From: Mortierella sp. BCC40632
Lineage: Eukaryota > Mortierellomycota > Mortierellomycetes > Mortierellales > Mortierellaceae
DNA length: 64,000 bases
Direction: 5' to 3'
Assembly: GCA_011634665.1 (NCBI GenBank)
Contig: WAEK01000004.1
Span: forward strand, 2,485,501 to 2,549,500
Shown here: positions 56,215 through 64,000 of the stretch, piece after piece
Layout: each line of letters begins with the position of its first letter
How positions within the stretch are numbered: position 1 is the first letter of the stretch
The notes under the pieces: generated by a model
Seen by the model: the letters and a program-made list of their open reading frames with translations, nothing else
Database searches by the model: none
Told to the model about the DNA's origin: nothing
Made by a program: the position numbers and the translations under genes

Positions 56215-59200
56215 CTAGATGGCTGAACCCCCATAAGCTCCAAAGTGATCACCGTGAGAGTACACGTTGCCGTATTCGCTACCGTAACCCTTTCGAAGAT
56301 ACTCCCTAGCCCTATTTCCTGCGGAAGCAATGCTTGAACTACCCGCGGAAGCGAGGTTTGAGAAGAACCCACCTCTATCATTGCCCTTATCCTCCTTCTC
56401 ACCTCCTTGCTTCTTTGACCGCCCCTTGAGAGGGCCACCATGCTTTTCAAGAGGATGCTCCTTTGTCGGCTGTGTAGAGTCAGAGTCTCTCTTGCCAACA
56501 TCAGGACTCATAAACTGCATGAGGACTGTCTCGTCAATGACGGGGATACTTTCTACATAGACTAGGTAATACTTCTCAACCGCGCGTGCACAGTCAACAA
56601 GGCTACCAGCATACATTCCAGTGGTCACCACCGAACTAAAGTCATCAATACTCAAGAAATGAGAAGCGAGCAAGAAGGTCAGAGCAATATGCCTCGAGTG
56701 CTTCATCATGATGATTTGTGTTCCAGGCGATGGGGTCGGGGTCACAGACTTGATTCGGGACGCTTGCTTGGCCGCCTCCAACTGTTTCTCTATATCCCGT
56801 CTTCGTCCCTTGAGCTTCCCGATCTCATCTTCGTGGCATTCACGGCGATGTTGGTATCGACGGACATGACGGAATCCAGAACCGGCTTTTGCATCAAAGA
56901 TTTGTTTCGAGACCATCAACTCTTCCATCTGGATTGTCTGCCCACAGTACCGAGCCCTAGCTTCTACTTCAAGGATACGACTCTCGATGATACCTCTCCT
57001 GCGACGGGACTCCCACCATTGATTCCACAGGGCTTCAAAGGTCAAACAGTAGCTATCCGAGTCAAGTAGTAACAAGGTCTGGTCGATTTCTTGACGTTCA
57101 CGCAAAAGGTTCTGGATTTCGAGCTGGATCTTCAAGACTCGGTGTAGCATCCTTCCCTCTACTGGATCGATCTTGAATAGTGTCGCTTCCATAGATTCAA
57201 TCATCCTCAGGAATGTGTCTCGCACAGTGCTGTCGACCTCTCTCATCTTTTTTGTCTTGGAGATCAATGTTGTCAACAGGGTCACTGGATGGTTGAACTT
57301 GGCAGCATACAAGATATCATGGATCGTGTTCAAGGTGATACACTTCTGAACTGGCTTCAAGACACCAAGACAACTGTCGATGAGAAAGTGAGGAGCCGAG
57401 TCTCGTCCTACGATATTTCCTAGTACTTCCATTCGTCTTTGCAAAGTCAGGGTGAAATCCTCGCTTGAAGGATGCAACTTTGCGTAGTTGACTCGAGTAT
57501 GGACAAAGGCCACAATGTCACTGAATCCAGGAAGTACATCCATATACGTTTGGATGGCCGAGACAAATCCAGGTGTGAAGGCGACAGGAGGGATCATGAC
57601 AATCACTTGATGAATCTTGTCCAGTTCCTGAGCTCGCTTAAGAATATTGGCGACATGGAGTTCATCTTTGAGATTCGTGTCATTCAAACCAGGAGTGTCA
57701 AAAACATTGAATTGACACTCTCCCATTTCCTTTGAAAGTGGATCACTAAGAAAAGTGTGTCGATCAAAGAGAATGTCTTCAAACGTTTCATAATCGAATT
57801 CCTGAAGAATCTGGCGGTAATTGATTGGTTGACTGTCTGTATAGGACCCATGATGAACTGGTCCTCCTTCTTCTAAATGGCCACTGTAAACCAGGTATTG
57901 AGGTAGATTGGTAGATACCTCGTGCCTTACAATGTCCTTTGTATGTGAGAATACTCCTGTCCCAATGGCACCATGGTCGGTGTGGTATTTAGGGGATGCA
58001 TAGCTCCGGATAGCCTCAATAAAGGTACTCTTCCCTGATTGGGTTTCTCCAAGCACCAAGATGTTGATCTCGTTGCTACTAGTGCCGCCTGGGGCTTTGG
58101 CTCTGGGAGGTTGCGTACGGAATTCATGGGATGCCAAAGAGGTTGTGGTATTCTCTTGAGACCTCAGAGAGCGTGTGGCATTCTCAAAAGGCCTCGGAGG
58201 GTGCGTGGAGTCCTCATCAGACTCAGTTTCGGTATCTTCAAGATACTCGTTCTCGGATTCCTCATGATACTCCATGGGAAGGCGTGGAGAGCCCTCATGT
58301 TGATCTGTAGGAAGGCGTGTGGAGCTCTGGCGATACTCTGTGGGAAGGTGTGTGGGACCCTCGTGATGCTCCGTGTCAAGGCTAGTTGAACTCTCGTAAT
58401 GATCTTCTTGATGGTGAGAAGAGTTTTCGAAATGCTCTTGAGGACAAGAAGAACTCTCAAGACGCTCTTCTTGAAGACGGGAAGAAATCTCAAGATATTC
58501 TTCTTGAAGTTGAGAAGAACTCTCAAGACTTTCTCCTTGAAGACGAGAAGAACTCTCGAGACTTTCTCCTTGAAGGCGAGAAGAACTCTCGAGATTATCT
58601 CCTTGAAGGCGAGAGGAACTCTTGTGATGTTCTCCTGGAGGTTGTGAAGAACTCTCTTGACGTTCTCCTTGAAGGCGAGAAGAACCCTCATGGTGCTCTC
58701 CTTGAATGTGAGAAGAGCCCTCATGATGCTCTTCTTGAAGGCGAGAAGCACTCTCGCGGTGCTCTTCTTGAAGGTGCACGGAACTCTTGTGATGCTCCTC
58801 TTGAAGGCTTGCGGAACTCTTGTGAGTCTCTGCTTGAATAAATGTGGAGCTCTGGTGAGGCTCCGTATGAGGATACCAGATTGTCTCATGAAGCTCCGTA
58901 GGAGGTTTCCAAGGATCGTCATGAAGTTCCGTTTGATGGTCCACAATACTCTCGTGAATCTCGAAAAGAGGTCGCATTTGGACTACATCGGATTCTGTTT
59001 GAGAAAGTGTAGGACCCTCATCCTTGGTAGTAGAAACGATAGTGCTCATACAGCGGTCAAGCGATCCTTGGCCACTGTGGCTATACTGAATTTCCATGGG
59101 AGAAGGCGAATAAGCGTCGAGAGAACTCTCAAAAGACACATGAAAAGGCTCGGATATAATTCGAGGAATAGCTACCCCAATAGAACTCGACTCGCAGTCA

Positions 59201-59592
59201 GAGCCGTGATCTTGATCAAGGTGGCCCAATTGAGGGTTCTTTGGCAAAGGCGTGAGGGCCGCAAGAGGTTCCAAAAGGGAAGAATGGGAAGTCATACTAT
59301 CCATGAAGCTGGATTGAGAAAGAGTTGCAGCAGCGAAAAGTTCGCCCTCACTAGAGGGTGCTTGAATAGTATCGTGTGGCTTCTCATTAGGGCTCGGAGT
59401 GACTTGCTGCTCTACGGTGCTATTGCGCCTGATATTAGTAGAGGTGTGTGCCCCCCTCTGTAAACCCCCAAAAGGAAGAAGAAATGGACTCGCTCCAGTC
59501 AGAGGCAGTTCTCGGCAAATGATAGCAGCCCACAAGATAGAGAGTCAGATCTAAGGACTTACAGAGGGTCGGGATTTCAGCTTGGGTGGCAT
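56215..59592 (-). CDS. P-loop GTPase paralogue 4 with long repeat region (1090 aa)
   Basis: Largest paralogue. Exon 1 59592-59563 (MPPKLKSRPS) and exon 2 59457-56215. An upstream in-frame ATG at 59619 exists, but 59592 gives a 10-residue first exon and a promoter spacing like paralogues 1-3. Residues about 1-190 are Ser-rich; about 190-407 hold some twenty 11-residue repeats (LESSSRLQGES type). The GTPase part follows with intact G1 GETQSGKS (about 480-487), G3 FDTPGLNDTN, and VHTRVNYAKLHP, then the family helical region (ALWNQWWESRRRRGIIESRI). The C-terminus is Lys/Gly-rich, with GGFFSNLASAGSSSIASAG and a GY-rich end. GTP binding is likely; function unknown. Confidence 0.75.
58267..58923. 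repeat. 33-nt coding minisatellite in GTPase paralogue 4
   Basis: About twenty 33-base units encoding 11 residues (ESSSRLQGESL). Units at 58500-58620 are nearly identical; those at both ends are diverged (TEYRQSSTRLP, HEGSPRLPM). Because 33 is a multiple of three, other frames stay open too, producing false antisense ORFs at 58386-58841 and 58657-59463. Confidence 0.9.
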
Positions 59593-59626
59593 TGGTGAAA
59601 TAGGTTGCTCGAGATCCATTCAAGTC

Positions 59627-59640
59627 CAAGCGTATAAGTA
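59627..59640 (-). promoter_or_regulatory. Shared core-promoter motif, GTPase paralogue 4
   Basis: Minus strand TACTTATACGCTTG, 35-48 bases before the ATG at 59592 but only 8-21 before the ATG at 59619; this spacing decides the start. Confidence 0.65.
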
Positions 59641-59785
59641 GGAGAGAGCGCACTAGTAGGTAAATTTATTGAGAATCCACCAAGAAAAACAGATTTGCTG
59701 CCTTGGGAAAGAATGGTTTGTGATTCATGGATAGATGTTAAATGCTCCGCCCTTTGTGGAACCCTCCACATGGTCACCAGCCAGC

Positions 59786-59810
59786 GTGCTTCGCCTTGCA
59801 TGACATCTCC
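59786..59810 (+). repeat. TGCTTCGCC spacer element, copy 8
   Basis: GTGCTTCGCCTTGCATGACA then TCTCC. Confidence 0.7.
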
Positions 59811-59902
59811 TGCGTGGTCAGTGTGTGGTTTCTCTTCTTGGCGGATTCTTCCCGACCACTGGTGCCCTTTGCCCCCTAACGATATCTCCCAAGCAAGGTG
59901 CT

Positions 59903-59928
59903 GTGCTTCGCCTTGCATTAAATCTCCC
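59903..59928 (+). repeat. TGCTTCGCC spacer element, copy 9
   Basis: GTGCTTCGCCTTGCATTAAA then TCTCCC. Confidence 0.7.
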
Positions 59929-60069
59929 GAATCTTGGAGGATGCATTGTCCAGTACAATTCAGGGGTAAAAACATCAATGGTCGGGAAGAATTTGCAAAG
60001 GACACCAACACCAACTTGTTCCCATTGGCTGTTATGTTTTCGCGTCATGCATAGAGGGAACTCGCGATC

Positions 60070-60114
60070 CCTGCTTCGCCCATACTTCACAGCGTTTCCT
60101 GATTCACGCGTTTG
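60070..60114 (+). repeat. TGCTTCGCC spacer element, copy 10
   Basis: CTGCTTCGCCCATACTTCAC, with context like copy 3 (49399). Confidence 0.6.
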
Positions 60115-60558
60115 ATCGATAGGTGTTGAAGTTGTACACATAACTTTGTGTACTGTTGGTCAGATTTGCCCTACAAAAAGGACGCTCAGACGAGCCTACG
60201 TTGATTTTTTTTTCTATTCCAGCTTGGCTCATATTCAGCTCTCTTCAACCCTTTGTCCTATAGTCTTCACCTTCGCGTTGACTGGCACCTTAACGATCAA
60301 CTCTCTGTCCTTCCATTCCCCTTCTCCTCCTTACCCTCAGACTTTCCGGATCTGCTTGCCTTGTCCAGTATCATTACCTCCAGTAAACAATCAGCAGCAT
60401 AGTGTAAGCATTATACACCAGTATGTCTACTAGCAACGAATTGCGACACCGCATGCTTCAGAAGAGCGATTCGATATGCAATTGGCTATAACAACTAATT
60501 TACGAAAACGGTTGACAATCGATTACCATAAAAAAAAAATCACATTCATCAAGCTAGC

Positions 60559-62103
60559 ATGACCGAGAAAAAGACCAATATTCTCGTTATTGGGGAAACC
60601 CAGTCCGGAAAAAGTACTCTCATCCAGGCGATCAAGAGATATGCTAGTCTGACGCATGTTGTCGAAAGAGAATATATCGGCAATGGTGTAGAGTCGTTCA
60701 CGGCCGAATGCCAGATGCATGAGATCGAAACCAACATGCCCATTTATGGAGTCTTCCGCAGCTCCGACAATGATGAGACTGGCTTCAGTCTAGATGGAAA
60801 CGACAAATGTAGAAAGCAGGATAGTTGCTACTGTTCGTCCGATGACTTTTTGGATCATCTCAACCAAAAAGGGCTCTATGTGAAGCAGCGATACCACGAG
60901 AAGAACCGATACCGCTTCAGGTTTATCGACACTCCTGGTCTAAATGACACAAACGGGAGTGATGATATCAATATCCTTCAAATTTACCAGAAGCTCGAGA
61001 GCATTGGGCCAATCCATCTTGTTATTGTAACCATCCCCCCTGTGCCATTGACAGACTCATTCACAAAAGTGCTCAGGACTTACTTCCATGTGTTTGAAGA
61101 CCTGAGAGACAAGGTTCGCTTTGTCCATACCAGGTCCGACTATCTCTACAGACATCACTCCCATCGTGACCAGATCGCCTCATTGAGACTGCGCAAGAAC
61201 AAGCTTAATCTGATTCTCGGCCAAAGCATCCACGAACATCTTACGATTGACTCTGACCTGTCAACCAAGAGGTCCGTTCGGATTTGCATCACTCAAAACA
61301 TTATCCATGGCCTCTTGAACCAGGCACTCCACTCGGACCCAGTTACCTTGTCAACTGATCTGATCCGAAAAACACCAAGCATGTTGGCCGTGGATGACCT
61401 CATTCAATACCAGTTGTATAGAGAGGACGATGAATCGGATGCAACACTTTTAGCCAAGGCGCGACAAGAAGGGATTGATTCGGGTGTCTTGACGATAACC
61501 AAGCGTCTTACCACAGACATTCAGACAAAACGATCAGAGGCTACCGACTTTATTGATGAACATAAAAGGGAATCTCCAAAGGTCACGATCGAGACTCACA
61601 AGTTTAGCGAGGGACTTACGTTCTTCCCAGGAGGGGACCGAACCTTCTCCTTTGGACCACAAGAGTATATCATCGATGAAGTGCGCGTTTCTAATCGGCA
61701 GGGTATTGCCATCAAGAAGGAGAGTGGTGGGGATCGACGCAACTTTTATCAAGTAACTTATACAAAAGAGTTCAAAACAGCTGGCGCATTGGACCTCCAG
61801 ATTCTTGCGCGCAGGGATAATTATTATCGAGAAGAGATTGCTAGAATGGAAGGAGTAAGATCAGTATGTGATGAGGTCATTGCGTTGATTACCACTCTGG
61901 AAGGGGATATTATTAGGCAAGCAGATATTAGGCAAAGGTACGAGCTTGCAAAGAGGTACCTTGGACTCGTCAAGCAAAAACGTATCAACCAAATGCTCTT
62001 CAAGAGACTTGCAAAAGTTGACTACCGTCAGGACCCTCATCTCTGTGTCGAGGAAGTGCGTGCCGTTTATAGTAAAGTGCTCTCTGACCCTATAACTGCA
62101 TAG
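60559..62103 (+). CDS. P-loop GTPase paralogue 5, intronless and inverted (514 aa)
   Basis: Shortest, single-exon member on the opposite strand. The G domain starts almost at the N-terminus: MTEKKTNILVIGETQSGKST, with G1 at residues 12-19, sharing NILV.GETQSGKST.I.AI..YAS with paralogue 4. G3 is FIDTPGLNDTNGSDDINI and the G4-like motif is VHTRSDY, close to the canonical (T/N)KxD. Conserved: IHLVIVTIPPVPLT, QNIIHGLLNQALHSDPVTL. The C-terminal half diverges from paralogues 1-4: it lacks ALWNQWWE and instead has a beta-like TFSFGPQEYIIDEVRVSN and a helical end. All motifs intact, so probably an active GTPase. It lacks the shared short first exon and core-promoter motif, so it is an older or differently acquired copy. 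Confidence 0.75.
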   Translation: MTEKKTNILVIGETQSGKSTLIQAIKRYASLTHVVEREYIGNGVESFTAECQMHEIETNMPIYGVFRSSDNDETGFSLDGNDKCRKQDSCYCSSDDFLDHLNQKGLYVKQRYHEKNRYRFRFIDTPGLNDTNGSDDINILQIYQKLESIGPIHLVIVTIPPVPLTDSFTKVLRTYFHVFEDLRDKVRFVHTRSDYLYRHHSHRDQIASLRLRKNKLNLILGQSIHEHLTIDSDLSTKRSVRICITQNIIHGLLNQALHSDPVTLSTDLIRKTPSMLAVDDLIQYQLYREDDESDATLLAKARQEGIDSGVLTITKRLTTDIQTKRSEATDFIDEHKRESPKVTIETHKFSEGLTFFPGGDRTFSFGPQEYIIDEVRVSNRQGIAIKKESGGDRRNFYQVTYTKEFKTAGALDLQILARRDNYYREEIARMEGVRSVCDEVIALITTLEGDIIRQADIRQRYELAKRYLGLVKQKRINQMLFKRLAKVDYRQDPHLCVEEVRAVYSKVLSDPITA

Positions 62104-62356
62104 TTTACCAACCCCCAACCCCCTATCCTTTATAATAGACCCTCCTCCTCTCCCTCCTCCTCTTCTTCTTTTTGCATCTTGTCTAATTAGCCACCTCTTC
62201 TCAAAGCAGTACAACGGAATAAAATGCATCTTGTTCTTTTTATTCCATAAACACTAACGCTAATTGGCTATGCTCACTCACAAGTTCCACTTTGTCCAAT
62301 CTCTGGGAACTGCTGGTATGAAAGAAGGAATGGGCGTCATTCCTATTTGTTGGTTC

Positions 62357-64000
62357 TTAGTCCGCCATGGCGAGACACAGCTCAACTCCCCTTTCCACGA
62401 CTTGCCATCGGCAAAGCATCGGCTCGAGCCATAAACTCACAACTCCTGCTAACAGAATCCCTGTCCCGTCCGCAACGCCGACTGCTCCCATTGCAAACTC
62501 CTTGGCTTTGGGGTCATGTTCGAATGCATGAGATATTCCAAGATAGGTATGCACATAGGTTGCTCCTCCCAACAATCCCTCCCAAAAGACAATCGCAAAG
62601 ATAATATAGATGACCGAGATCCAACCAAAGAGTGCCTGAGTGATTGCCACACTCAATGTAAGCAGTTGAAGCAAAGATGGGATCCATAGATTTTCGATGG
62701 TGAGGATCGAAGCACTTGATCGACTGATAAATACTCCTAGCTATAAAGTTAGATCGTAGTCAAGGACAGCAAAGGATTTTTTTTAGTATCATCTGATGGA
62801 CAAGGCTCACATAGTCAACATGTCTACACAAAGTTACCTGGTATAATGCCGAGTAGGTGACGTAATGCTAAAAGCAACAACAACAAAAAAAAAAGGTTAA
62901 AAAAAAAAAAAAAAAAAAAAACCAACATTCGAGAACACAAGAAAGCAAACTAAAAAAGAATGCATATTACATCACGCAATCGGGCAAAAGGAGTTCTTTC
63001 TAGTGGAAATAATATCACAGGGAGCACACCCTGGTTCATGGTATACTCTCTGCCAGAAGAAAAAGAAAAAGAGAATGAGCAATAACGTTAGAAGAAAAAT
63101 AAAAAAAAAAAGATCTGAAGCATTGCCATAACTTTTACTTACGCAGCATAGACTAGGAACAAAGGACCCATATAGGGAATCATCAATGATTTGACCAACC
63201 CAAGCTTCTCTTGGAACGGCAATGCCTCATTTCGTTCCACTTTATAGTAAGAAAATTTACGCCCGCTCCGGAATGAATCTCTTGATGGAGCTTCCCGGAA
63301 AGGCGTCACAAAGTTGGGATCATCAGGATCCGTGGCTGCAAGCAATGTGTTGATGGAGGTTGGCTCGGTGTGGAGACTCTGTCCTTGTGGGAATATGGAT
63401 GTATCCCAGGTGGTTGCACCCCAGTGTAAAGGAGGAGGTGATGGTGTGGAGAGTGGACCAGTCGCAGTTCTCTCTGAGGCGGTCTCTGCAAGAGCAGCTG
63501 TCCGTGCTCCCGTTGCTCGAGAGAGTGAGGGAGTGCTTGACCGGGATTGCGACGAAATCGCAGTGAGGGCGCGAGTCGAATCGGCAATTGAACCTCGATG
63601 GCCAAAATTGCCTCCATTCTTTGCAGGCTGTGGTAGCTGCTCATTCTCATCATCTGTTCCTGTTGGTGAGGAGACTAGCGTCGATGCGGGTTGAGTCAAA
63701 GGGTTTGAGTAGCTAGGAACTCGTGTCAGTATTGGTGCTGGCAATACAGTTGAACCGAACGAAGATCTACGATGCTCAGACTCGTATGGCTGCTCCCGGT
63801 CCTGCTGCTGTGAAACACCATCCTCCTGTGGACCAAGTAGTTCTTCTTCAGCATCATAGTGACTTCTGCGACTCATCGAAGGAATTCGTTGGTACCCTCC
63901 TGCGCGATCATCCATTCGGGAAGATTGTCGTGATAACTGGTGATTGTTGTGGTGGACTTCGGGACTGCTTAGGAGAACAAAATACGCCAATAGCATGGCA
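62357..64000 (-). CDS. BTN1: Battenin / CLN3 homologue, C-terminal part (cut by right edge)
   Basis: Multi-pass vacuolar/lysosomal membrane protein whose loss in humans causes juvenile Batten disease; in yeast Btn1 affects vacuolar pH and arginine transport. Exons in the window: 64000-63143 (open at the edge), 63049-62971, 62867-62838 (30 nt) and 62740-62357. Conserved segments: KLGLVKSLMIPYMGPLFLVY, EYTMNQGVLPVILFP, HYVTYSALYQLGVFISRSSA, IYIIFAIVFWEGLLGGATYV, and KEFAMGAVGVADGTGILLAG. The 64000-63260 part is a long Ser/Thr/Pro-rich luminal or cytosolic loop, much longer than in animal CLN3. The 30-nt exon (HYVTYSALYQ) is required for the match. The N-terminus is right of the window. Confidence 0.9.
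62898..62922. repeat. A-run in BTN1 intron
   Basis: A homopolymer of about 23 A in the intron between the 79-nt and 30-nt exons of BTN1. Confidence 0.8.

Larger units (their letters stand above)
59593..60558. promoter_or_regulatory. Divergent region between GTPase paralogues 4 and 5
   Basis: A 966-base region between head-to-head paralogues. It holds the core motif of paralogue 4, three TGCTTCGCC elements, and an A-run just before paralogue 5. I do not find the core motif upstream of paralogue 5. Confidence 0.55.

Noticed and set aside
58267..58923. Possible CRISPR-like array from regular repeats
   Set aside because: Units are contiguous with no spacers and encode protein; eukaryotic context.
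58386..59463. Antisense open frames of 151 and 268 codons with repeats (NSRDFLLEGEK type)
   Set aside because: They run opposite the 33-nt minisatellite of GTPase paralogue 4. A repeat length divisible by three keeps every frame open, so they are shadows.

Overview
The window is nuclear DNA of a fungus, most likely an early-diverging one of the Mortierella type (inference). Coding genes are split by short introns (mostly 80-150 nt, GT..AG). The core eukaryotic set is complete and fungal in character: RPB2, TFB3, NOG1, SSZ1, HAP2/NF-YA, BTN1/CLN3 and a RAX1-like protein. A p31comet homologue and a large expansion of P-loop GTPases argue against a yeast or typical Dikarya. There are no bacterial, plasmid or viral features. 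I rebuilt gene models by hand, joining exons at GT..AG sites and checking phase; every intact multi-exon model closes in frame.

Layout. (1) 1-8251: a same-strand tandem array of group A FAD-dependent monooxygenases: one cut by the left edge, one decayed copy (about 1205-2400) and two intact genes. (2) 9938-11538: two small convergent genes for secreted proteins sharing a C-terminal motif. (3) 13431-18967: ribosomal protein eL43, the ubiquitin-like splicing modifier HUB1, and the TFIIH assembly factor TFB3/MAT1. (4) 19381-25962: RNA polymerase II subunit RPB2 and, divergently, a p31comet (MAD2L1BP) homologue. (5) 26094-38522: a RAX1-like RGS membrane protein, a redox-dead thioredoxin-like protein, NOG1 and SSZ1 (divergent pair), and a mitochondrial K+/H+ exchange-related protein. 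(6) 38980-46659: an unrecognised 863-residue acidic nuclear-looking protein, HYPK (NatA regulator), and HAP2/NF-YA. (7) 46888-62103: five paralogous P-loop GTPases, four on the minus strand spaced every ~3.1 kb and a fifth, intronless, inverted. (8) 62357-64000: the C-terminal part of BTN1/CLN3.

The GTPase array is the most unusual part. Two of the five have lost their nucleotide-binding motifs. The four same-strand genes share a short first exon and a core-promoter motif, and ten copies of another element (core TGCTTCGCC) lie in the spacers between the five genes. One paralogue carries about twenty copies of an 11-residue repeat. The array looks like a fast-evolving lineage-specific family; its function is not known from the sequence.

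Long A/T homopolymers (18-34 nt) are scattered through introns and spacers, and several start codons sit in tiny first exons (3, 9, 13, 27 and 30 nt) that automatic gene finding would miss.
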